Part shown: in pieces, positions 1 to 7,659 of the stretch
Layout of the letters: the number at the start of each line of letters is the position of its first letter
Numbering within the stretch: position 1 is the first letter of the stretch
Source: Candidatus Gastranaerophilales bacterium
GTDB taxonomy: Bacteria > Cyanobacteriota > Vampirovibrionia > Gastranaerophilales > Gastranaerophilaceae
Reading direction: 5' to 3'
Length of the DNA stretch: 64,000 bases
Assembly: GCA_944325865.1 (NCBI GenBank)
Contig: CALVBS010000008.1
Span: 1 to 64,000 of the forward strand
Program-made: the position numbers and the translations under genes
Notes under the pieces: model-generated
Told to the model about the DNA's origin: nothing
The model's input: the letters and a program-made list of their open reading frames with translations, nothing else
Databases searched by the model: none

Positions 1-63
1 GCCACCGCCTGGGAAGATAACCCGATGCCAGCACCTAATTTAGAAAGCAGAGATTTGAATTAA
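1..63 (+). CDS. 3' end of an unidentified protein (partial)
   Basis: Frame 1 is open from the window edge for 20 codons, ends in ...PAPNLESRDLN and stops with TAA. The other two forward frames hit stops sooner. An intrinsic terminator overlaps the stop codon, which supports this being a real gene end. Too little is present to name a family. Confidence 0.5.
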   Translation, partial: ATAWEDNPMPAPNLESRDLN

Positions 64-80
64 ATCTCTGCTTTTTTTAT
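45..80 (+). terminator. intrinsic terminator of the partial gene
   Basis: A perfect 12-bp stem (AAGCAGAGATTT with AAATCTCTGCTT) surrounds a 5-nt loop and is followed by a run of seven T. The TAA stop of the partial gene lies in the loop and stem. Confidence 0.9.
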
Positions 81-87
81 TTTGTTA

Positions 88-130
88 AAATTTATTAAGT
101 TAGAATTAAAATGGTTGAAACCAGCTTATA
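88..130 (+). promoter_or_regulatory. upstream element shared with the 19.2 kb EF-hand gene (copy A)
   Basis: AAATTTATTAA at 88-98 and ATGGTTGAAACCAGCTTATA at 111-130 recur with two mismatches in the 20-mer and similar spacing at 19175-19221. Both copies lie 117-147 bp upstream of a gene encoding an EF-hand-type protein. A regulatory role is inferred; the family is not known to me. Confidence 0.45.
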
Positions 131-140
131 ATGCCTCATA

Positions 141-165
141 GGATAGGATAGGATAGGATGGGATG
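141..165. repeat. GGATA/GGATG pentanucleotide tandem repeat
   Basis: Three GGATA units are followed by two GGATG units, a 25-bp simple repeat between the shared upstream element and the promoter of the LysM/EF-hand gene. Such tracts can vary in copy number by slippage and would change promoter spacing. Confidence 0.8.
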
Positions 166-180
166 GCGAATAGCAATCTT

Positions 181-208
181 TTGAAGGTATATTTTTTGTA
201 TATATTAT
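181..208 (+). promoter_or_regulatory. candidate sigma-70 type promoter of the LysM/EF-hand gene
   Basis: TTGAAG (181-186), a 16-bp spacer and TATTAT (203-208) make a plausible -35/-10 pair. A good ribosome-binding site, AAAGGAG at 245-251, precedes the ATG at 258. Confidence 0.5.
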
Positions 209-257
209 AAATATATAAATTACAAATATTTAAATACATATAAGAAAGGAGAATGAT

Positions 258-1094
258 ATGTCAGATTATGTTATTAAGCGTGGCGATACTCTTTCAAAGA
301 TTGCAAAACAATATGGGACCAGTGTGGAGACATTAATGAAATTAAATCCTGGGATTAGGGATGGTAACACCATATTTGAGAACGAGAAATTAGTATTGCC
401 GGAGTCGCAATCTAATTCAACTGAGTTTGGGAATAGGGATAAGCTAATAGTGGAAAAGAAAATGCCTGTAAATGCTGGTGATACTGTAGAATCATTAAAA
501 GCTAACGGTAACACAGCACAGCGAGCTGCAGCCAGTATTTTTGATGCGGACGGAGACGGTAAATTTAGCAGCAAGGAGGCAAAATTATTCAATAATTCAA
601 CATTAAAATTAACCAAAGAAGAATTAACAATATATGATAATTCAGATGAAGAGAAACGCAGTTTGACGTTGAAATATGATGAGGAATACGGCCTGGAAAA
701 TTACAAGTACAAAAAAGTTCTAGTCGGATGGAATGAGAGAGGTGAGGAAAATAAAGAAAATTTACGATTGAAAGAAAACATGCTGAGAAATTTTCACAAG
801 GGGCATATTACCATAGACAGGGATGAGTCGGTAGAGATTCAGGGTGCATCCGGACGTTTTGCAAGTGGTTTAAGCGGAAAGATATCCAGTGCAAATGGAA
901 AAGGCGGAACTGTTGAGATACGGGATTCTCGAATTGATGTCTTGAAAACGAATGGAAATGAGGTAAAGGGAAGCGAATTAAAGGGGGAACACAAGATATT
1001 GTTATCTACTGGTTCTATAATAGCGGATAAGGATGCTGATATAGAGTTAAAAAATTCAGATGATATAGGTGTTGACAGGAAGAAAAGCAAATAA
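258..1094 (+). CDS. LysM-domain protein with an EF-hand loop
   Basis: The 278-residue product has an N-terminal LysM module (about residues 4-48, starting YVIKRGDTLSKIAKQYG), the fold that binds peptidoglycan or chitin N-acetylglucosamine. A single EF-hand-like calcium loop follows (D96, D98, D100, K102, S104, E107 in DADGDGKFSSKE). The rest is lysine- and serine-rich and matches nothing I know. There is no signal peptide, so export would need a non-Sec route or the protein acts inside. The start is supported by AAAGGAG seven bases upstream. It stands alone between terminators. The gene at 19319 also encodes an EF-hand and shares an upstream element with this one, so the two may be co-regulated; that is inference. 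Confidence 0.8.
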   Translation: MSDYVIKRGDTLSKIAKQYGTSVETLMKLNPGIRDGNTIFENEKLVLPESQSNSTEFGNRDKLIVEKKMPVNAGDTVESLKANGNTAQRAAASIFDADGDGKFSSKEAKLFNNSTLKLTKEELTIYDNSDEEKRSLTLKYDEEYGLENYKYKKVLVGWNERGEENKENLRLKENMLRNFHKGHITIDRDESVEIQGASGRFASGLSGKISSANGKGGTVEIRDSRIDVLKTNGNEVKGSELKGEHKILLSTGSIIADKDADIELKNSDDIGVDRKKSK

Positions 1095-1105
1095 AAATAC
1101 ATAAG

Positions 1106-1130
1106 CGGCAGAGATATATACTCTGCCGTT
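1106..1130 (+). terminator. hairpin after the LysM/EF-hand gene
   Basis: CGGCAGAG and CTCTGCCG form a perfect 8-bp stem around ATATATA, starting 11 bases after the stop. The T run after it is short (TT TGGT), so termination may be partial. Confidence 0.6.
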
Positions 1131-1139
1131 TGGTAAAAA

Positions 1140-1162
1140 AAAGAGTCTTAGAAAGACTCTTT
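1140..1162. terminator. second hairpin, T-tract only on the minus strand
   Basis: AAAGAGTCTT and AAGACTCTTT form a 10-bp stem with a 3-nt loop. The flanking A-run gives a U-tract only for leftward transcription, although no leftward gene reads into it here. It could stop antisense transcription into the LysM gene. Confidence 0.5.
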
Positions 1163-1278
1163 GGAATTAAGAATAGCTGGAAGTATGAAAAAGATTTTCA
1201 CATTCAATACTTTTATTTAAATAAAGAAGTTCGACCTTTACAATTACCCAACCGGCTATTTTTTTGTATAATATTTTT

Positions 1279-1722
1279 ATGGGAAGAAAAGCTAAAAAAA
1301 ATATTCATACTTACAGAAATAAGTTTATCGCATTTATTTTTTCAGTTTTGCTTATAGCTAGCGGCATTTTTTATGTTACGCTTAACTATGTTCCGCAAAA
1401 ACTTTATGAGACGCAGGATATGCGTTCAGGAATGAAAGAAGCTTATTATGTAAGTCAGTGGTGCCGTGATGATTTTGGTAAGCGTGAATTTGTTTTGTGG
1501 GATAATACAAGAGTTGACTGTTTAACTAAAGATTACGCCATTGAATTTGATTTCGCAAAAAAATGGGCTGAAAGTATCGGACAAGCACTCTACTATGCAA
1601 AAATGACCGGGAAAAAACCTGCTGTTACTCTGATATTAACCCAGCTAGAAGATTATAAGTATGTAAAAAGAGTTGAAAGATTGGATAACGGTATAAAAAT
1701 ATTTCTTATTAAAGCTTATTAG
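1279..1722 (+). CDS. small membrane-anchored protein of unknown function
   Basis: The 147-residue product has a basic N-terminus (MGRKAKKN) followed by one hydrophobic segment (about residues 17-38) and a soluble domain of about 105 residues. This is a type II membrane-anchor layout with the domain outside the cytoplasm. I recognise no family. An in-frame TTG at 1264 exists, but the ATG at 1279 is preferred because TATAAT at 1267-1272 ends exactly six bases before it, which would give a leaderless transcript. No Shine-Dalgarno sequence is present. Confidence 0.6.
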   Translation: MGRKAKKNIHTYRNKFIAFIFSVLLIASGIFYVTLNYVPQKLYETQDMRSGMKEAYYVSQWCRDDFGKREFVLWDNTRVDCLTKDYAIEFDFAKKWAESIGQALYYAKMTGKKPAVTLILTQLEDYKYVKRVERLDNGIKIFLIKAY

Positions 1723-1757
1723 TTTGACTTTTTTACTCTTATTGTTATACATGAAAT

Positions 1758-2126
1758 ATGTTTATTTTGGAGTTATTTAAACGGAATAAAGAATGTAAGC
1801 ATACAAAGGTTACTCCTGACAAAGATATCTGTTACTGTCCTGATTGCGGGGAATTAATAGAAAATCGCTGGTATATAACAAGATGTGCATGCTGCGGAAT
1901 AAAATTGAAAGCCGTGATTAAAAATGGAAATATTGTTCCGGATGAGCATTATTGCCATAACTGCGGTGTTCATAGATTTATTATTGAACAGGTTGATAAG
2001 ATAAATTTTGTGGATATAAATTATGCAGTGCTGGTAAAAGTTCCGGTAAAACCTCATTTTGATGAAGTGACTCAAAGCTGGACTGAAAGACATATTTATA
2101 CAGCACCAAAGTTGATTAGGGGCTAG
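1758..2126 (+). CDS. small zinc-ribbon protein
   Basis: The 122-residue product has several CxxC pairs (CYCPDCGE, CACCG, CHNCG) and an early CKH, consistent with two zinc-binding ribbons in the first 75 residues. The C-terminus is unassigned. There is no signal peptide, so it is probably cytoplasmic. It has no ribosome-binding site; TGTTATACA (extended -10) ends six bases before the ATG, again a leaderless layout. Its last four bases overlap the convergent spmB-like gene. Confidence 0.65.
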   Translation: MFILELFKRNKECKHTKVTPDKDICYCPDCGELIENRWYITRCACCGIKLKAVIKNGNIVPDEHYCHNCGVHRFIIEQVDKINFVDINYAVLVKVPVKPHFDEVTQSWTERHIYTAPKLIRG

Positions 2127-2656
2127 TACATAAAATTACATACGGTTACTGCTGCAATTATGCTGATTACATCGGCAAGCAGCCCGACAAGAAGTGCATA
2201 GCGTAGTTTCTTTATTCCTACAGCTCCAAAATATACTGCTAAAATATAAAATGTTGTTTCGCTGCTTCCGACCATAACCGCAGATAGAGTGGTTGCATAA
2301 TTGTCTGGCCCCAGAGTATGGGCAATATCGGAAAATATTCCAAGTGCTGCTGAACCTGATAGCGGTCTGACTATCATTATCGGAATTATATCAGCCGGTA
2401 TATTAAAATGGGCAAGTAACGGGGCGAATGTTTCTCCGGCTAACTCAATTATTCCGGAGGCCCTCAGCATTGATATTGCCACAATAATTGCCACCAGATA
2501 TGGTATTATATTAACTGAAACTTTGAAGCCCTCTTTTGCTCCGTCTGTAAAGACTTCATATATAGGAACCTTTTTGATTAGTCCCATTGTTAAAATTAGT
2601 ATTATTATAAAAGGCAATGCCCAGAGTGATATAAAATTCATTACGGAGTGAAACAT
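2123..2656 (-). CDS. spmB: SpmB-like nucleoside-recognition/Gate membrane protein
   Basis: The 177-residue product matches the length and hydrophobic pattern of spore maturation protein B (Gate/nucleoside-recognition domain), with features such as MIVRPLSGSAALGIF and SSETTFYILAVYFG. In Bacillus SpmA and SpmB affect spore-core dehydration. Homologues occur widely in non-sporulating bacteria, where they are presumed inner-membrane transporters of unknown substrate. It is translationally coupled to spmA: the TGA of spmA shares one base with this ATG, and GAGGAGG lies just upstream. The window shows no other sporulation gene. Confidence 0.8.
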   Translation of the reverse strand: MFHSVMNFISLWALPFIIILILTMGLIKKVPIYEVFTDGAKEGFKVSVNIIPYLVAIIVAISMLRASGIIELAGETFAPLLAHFNIPADIIPIMIVRPLSGSAALGIFSDIAHTLGPDNYATTLSAVMVGSSETTFYILAVYFGAVGIKKLRYALLVGLLADVISIIAAVTVCNFMY

Positions 2657-3321
2657 CAGTCGCTATCCTCCTCAGAATTTTTATATCCGGATTGTTTACC
2701 AATAGGTTCTTCTCGCTCCATAGAGCAGTGAGATTTGATATATTGAGGTTTCCAGAATTTTTGGAAAATTTTTGCAAGAATTATTGCACTGATAAATGCT
2801 ATTGCGGTAACCAGTAATGTCGGTGCAATAATTGATGTCGGATTTTTATAACCTATACCTATTAAAATTGCAATCACGGTTGCAGGCACAAGCTGAAATC
2901 CGGCGGTATTCATTGCAAGAAACATACACATAGCATTTGAGGCAGATGTTTTATCCTTGTTATGTTTCTGCAGTTCCTCCATTGCTTTTATTCCGATTGG
3001 GGTTGCGGCATTGGTAAGCCCGAATGCATTTGCGGAAAAGCTCATTGCAATATCTCCGATTGCCGGTGAATCTTCCGGAATTTCATTGAATAAACGTTTC
3101 GTTACCGGTTTTATGAGTTTTGCTATTATTTCAATAAGTCCGCATTGTTTTGCAATCTTCATCATACCGAGCCAGAATGCCATTATTCCGATAAGCGAAA
3201 ATGCAACTTTTACCGATAATTCCGCACCGGATAGTATTGCATTGACGACATTTGGCAATCTCCCGTTTATCGCTCCTGCAATAATTGATATTACAATTAA
3301 AAAATAGAATATGTAATTCAT
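2656..3321 (-). CDS. spmA: SpmA-like nucleoside-recognition/Gate membrane protein
   Basis: This 221-residue polytopic protein contains LTNAATPIGIKAMEEL and FLAMNTAGFQLVPATVIA, segments characteristic of spore maturation protein A. It is the first gene of a two-gene unit with spmB. There is no Shine-Dalgarno sequence. TGCTTTAAT (extended -10 form) ends six bases before the ATG, so the message may be leaderless. A non-sporulation transport role is likely but the substrate is unknown. Confidence 0.8.
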   Translation of the reverse strand: MNYIFYFLIVISIIAGAINGRLPNVVNAILSGAELSVKVAFSLIGIMAFWLGMMKIAKQCGLIEIIAKLIKPVTKRLFNEIPEDSPAIGDIAMSFSANAFGLTNAATPIGIKAMEELQKHNKDKTSASNAMCMFLAMNTAGFQLVPATVIAILIGIGYKNPTSIIAPTLLVTAIAFISAIILAKIFQKFWKPQYIKSHCSMEREEPIGKQSGYKNSEEDSD

Positions 3322-3573
3322 ATACCAATTAAAGCATTAACAGCCTGAGCGGTCAATTTATTAATCATCTTCCTCCGGTTGTTTTGCCTGAAACCATGGA
3401 TAATCCGCTTTCATCTCCCAGCCGACATATTCAATTAATCTTGTGCAAGCATGACGTCTGCCCTGTTAATATATATCTGTATTATCAGTATTATCTTAAA
3501 TAGCTGTCCATTAATTGTTTTCTTGTTTTCTATTGAAAGCTGCAGCTTGATGCCAGCTGTGCTTGTAAAATAA
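3322..3573. other. gene-free gap with a 35-codon open fragment
   Basis: On the minus strand, 3361-3465 is an open frame without a usable start, bounded upstream by TAA. It encodes RRHACTRLIEYVGWEMKADY and continues to ...QPEEDD before its stop. The peptide looks protein-like rather than random, so it may be the remnant of a decayed gene. Nothing else was seen in this gap. Confidence 0.3.
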
Positions 3574-3610
3574 AAAAGAGCTTGGAATTTTTTTCCAAAC
3601 TCTTTTGTTT
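3574..3610 (-). terminator. intrinsic terminator of the rpmG-rplA operon
   Basis: On the minus strand AAAGAGTTTGGAA pairs with TTCCAAGCTCTTT (one G-U pair), followed by a T run. It lies just after the rplA stop, so rplJ and rplL are not in this operon and must be elsewhere. Confidence 0.9.
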
Positions 3611-3630
3611 TTTAATTCGGTTTTTAAATC

Positions 3631-4353
3631 TTAAACCAATTCTTTAACTTCAGCAGCAAATACTTTCGGATCCAATTTGATACCAGGGCCCATTGTTGTT
3701 GCAAGGTAAACTGATTTTACAAATGTACCTTTTGCTGCAGACGGTTTTGCTCTTAAAATTGCATCAGCTAAAGTTGCATAGTTCTTAACGAGATCTTCGT
3801 TAGAAAAATCAACTTTTCCGATAGGACAGTGAATCATACCCTGTTTATCAGCTCTGAATTCAACTTTACCGGCTTTTGCATCTTTAACAGCTTTTGCTAC
3901 ATCCATTGTAACTGTTCCTGTTTTAGGGTTTGGCATCAAGCCTTTAGGACCTAATACACGTCCTAATTTACCGAGCATACCCATACAATCAGGTGTTGCA
4001 ATAAGTGTATCAAATTCAAACCAGCCGCCTGAAATTTTATCGATAATTTCTTCAGCTCCTGCATAATCAGCACCTGCATCTTTTGCTTCAGTTGCTTTTG
4101 CACCTTTTGCAATAACACATACTCTGACAGTTTTACCCAAACCTGCAGGTAATACAACTGTAGATCTGATCTGCTGGTCAGCCTGACGAACATCAATACC
4201 TAATCTCATATGGCATTCTACCGTTTCGTTAAATTTTGATGTTTCTTTTGATATTTCCTGTAATTTTTTCAATGCATCCACTGCAGTTGCAGGCTGTGTA
4301 AAGTCTGCAAGCATTTCCTGCACTTTTTTCTGTTTTTTAGTTAATTTTGACAT
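3631..4353 (-). CDS. rplA: 50S ribosomal protein L1
   Basis: The 240-residue protein has the L1 landmarks [20 protein letters not shown] and [11 protein letters not shown]1 binds the mobile L1 stalk of 23S rRNA and in many bacteria represses its own operon. The start at 4353 ([10 protein letters not shown]) is preferred over an in-frame ATG at 4401, because it has AAAGGA upstream and matches the usual family N-terminus. It is the last gene of the operon; the gap to rplK is about 50 bases. Confidence 0.97.
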   Translation of the reverse strand: MSKLTKKQKKVQEMLADFTQPATAVDALKKLQEISKETSKFNETVECHMRLGIDVRQADQQIRSTVVLPAGLGKTVRVCVIAKGAKATEAKDAGADYAGAEEIIDKISGGWFEFDTLIATPDCMGMLGKLGRVLGPKGLMPNPKTGTVTMDVAKAVKDAKAGKVEFRADKQGMIHCPIGKVDFSNEDLVKNYATLADAILRAKPSAAKGTFVKSVYLATTMGPGIKLDPKVFAAEVKELV

Positions 4354-4404
4354 TTTTAAATTTCCTTTCATGGTGTTAGCGGAGTTTTTAACTCCTTCCA
4401 TTTA

Positions 4405-4830
4405 CTATTCTTTTACTGTAACGCCCATTGCTCTGCAAGAACCTGCAATCATTTTCACTGCAGCTTCCATTGTGGTTGCGTTAAGGTCGTTCATTTTTAT
4501 TTTTGCGATTTCTTCAAGCTGTTCTCTTGTGATTTCAGCAACTTTATCTTTGTTAGGGGCTGCTGAACCTTTAGAAAGATTCAAAGCTTTTTTAATCAAT
4601 ACAGGTGCCGGTGGTGATTTTGTTACGAATGAGAAACTTCTGTCTTCGTAAACATCAATGATAACCGGGATAATATATCCTGCTTGAGATTCGGTTTTTG
4701 CATTGAATTGTTTGCAGAAATCCATGATATTAACACCATGCTGACCCAGTGCCGGACCAACCGGTGGTGACGGATTTGCTTTTCCTGCTTCAATTTGAAG
4801 CTTGATTTTTCCTACTACTTTTTTAGCCAT
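4405..4830 (-). CDS. rplK: 50S ribosomal protein L11
   Basis: The 141-residue protein has the classic N-terminus with [20 protein letters not shown] and the C-terminal rRNA-binding half ending near [13 protein letters not shown]11 forms the GTPase-associated centre with 23S rRNA. AAAAGGAG precedes the ATG. The leader in front of it looks like an L1-binding autoregulatory site. Confidence 0.98.
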   Translation of the reverse strand: MAKKVVGKIKLQIEAGKANPSPPVGPALGQHGVNIMDFCKQFNAKTESQAGYIIPVIIDVYEDRSFSFVTKSPPAPVLIKKALNLSKGSAAPNKDKVAEITREQLEEIAKIKMNDLNATTMEAAVKMIAGSCRAMGVTVKE

Positions 4831-4844
4831 TTTTTTCTCCTTTT

Positions 4845-4889
4845 GTGGTACTAACGGTTTTTGCCGGCTCTGGCAAAAATCCTTCCACC
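4845..4889 (-). promoter_or_regulatory. probable L1-binding leader upstream of rplK
   Basis: On the minus strand the leader reads GGTGGAAGGA, then a hairpin (TTTTTGCC, loop AGAGCC, GGCAAAAA), then CCGTTAGTACCAC just before AAAAGGAG. The outer GTGG/CCAC pairing with an asymmetric internal loop resembles the L1 site known from rplK leaders of other bacteria, which mimics the L1 stalk of 23S rRNA. Feedback repression of rplK-rplA is therefore expected. Confidence 0.6.
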
Positions 4890-4931
4890 TTTCTTGTACT
4901 ATTTTGGTGAATTTATTTTCACCTGACTGAA

Positions 4932-5570
4932 TTATAATTTGTTAATTTGTTTGTATTCCAATTCAACCGGAGTTTCACGTCCGAAGATTGAAACATTTGC
5001 ACGAAGTTTAGACTTATCAGGATAAACTTCAATAATGTCTGCGATAAAGTCTGCGAATGGTCCGGAGATAATTCTGACTTTGTCGCCTGCTTTAACATCA
5101 AGTTCAATTTTCTGAGTGGTTGAAGTTGAGCGGTTAATAATTTTCTTAATTTCACTGTCTTTTGCAGGAATCGGACGTTTAGCAGAACCGACGAATTTAG
5201 TGACTCCGGCAGTGTGTCTTACTACATACCAGCTGTCTTCATCCATAATCATTTCAACAAGAACATAGCCAGGGAAGATTTTTTCTTCACGTTCCTGTTT
5301 TTTCCCGCCTTTCATCTGGGTGACTGTTTTTTGAGGAACTTCAACACGGAAGATTTTTTCACCCATATTCATATATTCAATACGTTTTTCAAGGTTCACT
5401 TTTACTTTATTTTCGTGACCGGAGTATGTGTGAACAATGTACCAGCGTTTTTGATTTTTCTTTGCTTTTTTAGCCTCTTCTTTAGCCTGTTCTTCTTCAG
5501 CTGCAGCGTCTTTTTCTGCCTGAATATCTTCGTTCAGCTGTTCTTCCATTGATTTTTCTTTTTTAGTCAT
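4932..5570 (-). CDS. nusG: transcription termination/antitermination protein NusG
   Basis: The 212-residue protein has the NGN domain beginning [20 protein letters not shown] and the conserved FPGYVLVEM, then a C-terminal KOW domain ([15 protein letters not shown]...). About 40 acidic and lysine/alanine-rich residues precede the NGN domain, a longer head than in E. coli. NusG contacts RNA polymerase and links it to Rho or the ribosome. AAGGTGG lies upstream of the ATG. Confidence 0.97.
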   Translation of the reverse strand: MTKKEKSMEEQLNEDIQAEKDAAAEEEQAKEEAKKAKKNQKRWYIVHTYSGHENKVKVNLEKRIEYMNMGEKIFRVEVPQKTVTQMKGGKKQEREEKIFPGYVLVEMIMDEDSWYVVRHTAGVTKFVGSAKRPIPAKDSEIKKIINRSTSTTQKIELDVKAGDKVRIISGPFADFIADIIEVYPDKSKLRANVSIFGRETPVELEYKQINKL

Positions 5571-5616
5571 AAGCCACCTTATCTTTTATTTTTCCTGCAA
5601 ATGTCGGGGTTTGCGG

Positions 5617-5820
5617 TTATTTGATTAAACCAAATATACTTTTAAAGATTATATCCATTAAATATACTGCAACCGTAAATACAAATACAATAATAATAAC
5701 AAAAACGGTTTCTGTTATTACTTGTTTTCTTTCAGGCCAGTTAATCTTACCCCATTCAGTTCTTACACCTCTGAAGTAAGTTTGTATTGAATTTACTATT
5801 TGCTGTACTTTCGGATCCAT
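5617..5820 (-). CDS. secE: preprotein translocase subunit SecE
   Basis: This 67-residue single-span SecE has the conserved amphipathic stretch (GVRTEWGKINWPERKQVITE) before one transmembrane helix. It stabilises SecY in the inner-membrane translocon. It sits between tRNA-Trp and nusG, the canonical arrangement. Confidence 0.95.
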   Translation of the reverse strand: MDPKVQQIVNSIQTYFRGVRTEWGKINWPERKQVITETVFVIIIVFVFTVAVYLMDIIFKSIFGLIK

Positions 5821-5850
5821 GTTTTTTATTTCCTTTTATTGTTATAAAAT

Positions 5851-5923
5851 CGCGCCCTGAAGGACTCGAACCCTCGACATCCGGTTTTGGAGACCGACGT
5901 TCTACCAACTGAACTAAGGACGC
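5851..5923 (-). tRNA. tRNA-Trp (CCA anticodon)
   Basis: The minus strand folds as a 73-nt tRNA: acceptor stem GCGTCCT/AGGGCGC, anticodon loop CTCCAAA with anticodon CCA, T-loop GGTTCGAGTCC and discriminator G. The 3' CCA is not encoded. It lies between rpmG and secE, as in many bacteria. Confidence 0.97.
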
Positions 5924-6007
5924 AAATAAGATGTTCGGCTGACAGAAGGCAAGAAGACAAGCTAATTAAAATACATGGCCTCTTGACCTTTTGACATCCG
6001 GACTTCT

Positions 6008-6175
6008 TTATTTTGTTTCCTTGTGGTTGGTGTGTTTTTTACATTTAGGGCAATACTTGCTTAATTCAAGTCTTTCCTTAATGTTTTTCTTGTTTTTTAC
6101 TGTAGTGTAGTTTCTTTCTTTGCAGTCTTCACAAGCAAGAACTACCATTCTGTCATTTTTTCCTTTGATACCCAT
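6008..6175 (-). CDS. rpmG: 50S ribosomal protein L33 (zinc-binding form)
   Basis: The 55-residue protein begins [20 protein letters not shown] and carries two CxxC pairs (C15/C18 and C42/C45 in YCPKCKKHT), the zinc-containing type. It is the first gene of the operon that runs leftward through tRNA-Trp, secE, nusG, rplK and rplA. AAGGAAATAC precedes the ATG. Confidence 0.95.
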   Translation of the reverse strand: MGIKGKNDRMVVLACEDCKERNYTTVKNKKNIKERLELSKYCPKCKKHTNHKETK

Positions 6176-6234
6176 TTTCTGTATTTCCTTTATTGTTTTT
6201 ATTGATTTTTACTTTATTTTGTCCTTTCTAAAAT

Positions 6235-6259
6235 AGAATGTGATAACGTTACACATTCT
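6235..6259. promoter_or_regulatory. 25-bp palindrome in the rpmG leader
   Basis: AGAATGTG and CACATTCT are perfect 8-bp arms around a 9-bp centre that itself contains AACGTT. It lies about 60 bp upstream of the rpmG ATG and downstream of a probable -10. It could be a protein operator or a leader RNA hairpin; the sequence does not decide. Confidence 0.55.
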
Positions 6260-6291
6260 ATCTGAATCGGCTTATGTTTTTATAATACCTC

Positions 6292-6297
6292 AAACAA
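6292..6297 (-). promoter_or_regulatory. candidate -10 box for the rpmG operon
   Basis: TATTAT on the minus strand, with only a weak -35 (TTGCTT, about 16-bp spacing), is the best promoter candidate upstream of rpmG. It would start transcription near 6285 and place the 25-bp palindrome in the 5' leader. Confidence 0.35.
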
Positions 6298-6342
6298 AAT
6301 AAAAAGCAAATAAATTGTAAACAAACAATAAGAATTTGCATT

Positions 6343-6373
6343 AAAAAAGACCATCTGAAAGATGGCCTTTTTA
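6343..6373 (-). terminator. terminator of the coiled-coil gene
   Basis: On the minus strand AAAGGCCATCT, loop TTC and AGATGGTCTTT form a stem with one G-U pair followed by T residues. It separates the coiled-coil gene from the rpmG operon. Confidence 0.85.
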
Positions 6374-6388
6374 GTATTTGATAAAAAT

Positions 6389-6970
6389 TTATTTCATACT
6401 GTAATTTGAACTTGAAGCGTAGGCTGAATCATAATCACTGTATGAAGATGTCCTGAGCTGTTCCATATAAACCTGCCCGTTTTTAACAATTTGCTGCTGC
6501 TGGGCAAGATTTTTTTCAAGATTTGTAAGAACTTGTTCTGCATATAATTCTGCACCTTCTTTAGTTTTTAAGGCATCTTGAGCAGCCTGCATTCTGATAT
6601 TATCAGCATCTTCAAGTGCTTTTCTTTTCAATTCTTCGCATTCTTCCTGAACCTGATTTCTGATTCTGATACCTTCTCGTTCTACTGCTTTAATGAAATC
6701 TGCTTCAGAAAGTTTTCTGTCAGCTTCTGCTTGAGCATCTGCAACAATTTTTTCTGCTTTCTGCTGTGCTTCCATCTGTAATTCATCTCTGCGTCTGAGG
6801 AAAGCTCTTGCTTCCTGAACTTCCACAGGTAAAGATGCATATATTCTGTCAATCAAAGTTTCTATTTCTTTAGGTTTTACAACTACATATCTTCCGGGAA
6901 TTATCGGAAAACTTTCGTCTATCGACAATTCCAGCATTTTTAATAAATCAAATACTCCATTTTGCTGCAT
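6389..6970 (-). CDS. coiled-coil protein of the cyanobacterial ATP-synthase-B-like/DivIVA-like type
   Basis: The 193-residue product starts with an ordered segment (MQQNGVFDLLKMLELSIDES) and continues from about residue 50 as one long Ala/Glu/Lys/Gln-rich coiled coil, ending in a Ser/Tyr-rich tail. Cyanobacteria have a conserved soluble protein with this layout, often labelled ATP synthase F0 subunit B-like, but this one has no membrane anchor and is not a real F0 subunit. A structural or division-related scaffold role is a guess. It lies just downstream of coaD on the same strand, with a 75-bp gap. Confidence 0.6.
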   Translation of the reverse strand: MQQNGVFDLLKMLELSIDESFPIIPGRYVVVKPKEIETLIDRIYASLPVEVQEARAFLRRRDELQMEAQQKAEKIVADAQAEADRKLSEADFIKAVEREGIRIRNQVQEECEELKRKALEDADNIRMQAAQDALKTKEGAELYAEQVLTNLEKNLAQQQQIVKNGQVYMEQLRTSSYSDYDSAYASSSNYSMK

Positions 6971-7045
6971 GGTTCTACATATACCTTTCTTAATAATATC
7001 ATTCTACATAAGCGTAAAATGTTTGTCAAATAATTATCTTTTATT

Positions 7046-7525
7046 TTAAGATACATTACGCGTTTTTAAGAATTCAAATACCGGTTCCGGAACAAATTTT
7101 GATATATCTCCGTTATTTATAAAGATTTCTTTAATAGTACTGGAAGATATAAAGTTGTATTTAGGTTTTGTTGTCAGAAATACTGTTTTAATATCACTGC
7201 ACAGGGCACTGTTTGCTTGAGAAAGCTGAAGTTCATATTCAAAGTCTGAAACTGCACGCAGCCCTCTTATTAGTATTTGGGCGTTTTTTCTTTTTGCATA
7301 TTCGATGGTAAGGCCTTCAAAACTGTCAACCTCAACATTTTCAATATCTTTTACACTTTCCCTAATTAGTTTTACACGCTCGTCAACAGATAAAAATCCT
7401 TTTTTTTCGGAATTTCTTGCGACAGCAATGATTACTTTATCAAAAATGCCAGCTCCTGTTTTGAGAATATCCAGATGTCCTTTTGTAATCGGGTCAAAAC
7501 TGCCCGGATATATTGCTATTTTCAT
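7046..7525 (-). CDS. coaD: phosphopantetheine adenylyltransferase
   Basis: The 159-residue protein has YPGSFDPITKGHLDI (nucleotidyltransferase TxGH motif), ILIRGLRAVSDFEYELQLSQ and the SSSTIKE motif of CoaD. It makes dephospho-CoA from 4'-phosphopantetheine and ATP, the penultimate step of CoA synthesis in the cytoplasm. The length is normal for the family. Confidence 0.97.
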   Translation of the reverse strand: MKIAIYPGSFDPITKGHLDILKTGAGIFDKVIIAVARNSEKKGFLSVDERVKLIRESVKDIENVEVDSFEGLTIEYAKRKNAQILIRGLRAVSDFEYELQLSQANSALCSDIKTVFLTTKPKYNFISSSTIKEIFINNGDISKFVPEPVFEFLKTRNVS

Positions 7526-7647
7526 ATAGAAATCCTTTCTGTTTAACTATTATAATATAAACAATTTTTGCATAAAAATATTAATAAGAACGCTAGCACT
7601 CTTTATAAAACGAGACTATGGTTCCTATAATATTATTATTTATATGG

Positions 7648-7653
7648 TAATTT
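7648..7653 (+). promoter_or_regulatory. candidate extended -10 of hemW (leaderless layout)
   Basis: TGG TAATTT is an extended -10 form ending six bases before the hemW ATG at 7660. No Shine-Dalgarno sequence is seen. The hexamer itself is weak, so this is the least certain of the leaderless candidates. Confidence 0.3.
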
Positions 7654-7659
7654 ATAAAT

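Noticed and set aside
111-130. Sigma-54 promoter reading of TGGyTGAAACCmGC
   Set aside because: The GG-to-GC distance is one base too short for a -24/-12 element, in both copies.
1130-1357. Rightward 75-codon open frame
   Set aside because: It overlaps the hairpin and the -10 region of the gene at 1279, has no ribosome-binding site and reads as non-protein-like sequence.
6241-6254. Catabolite-responsive (cre) site reading of the rpmG palindrome
   Set aside because: One base is missing relative to the 14-bp consensus, and no CcpA context exists in this type of organism.
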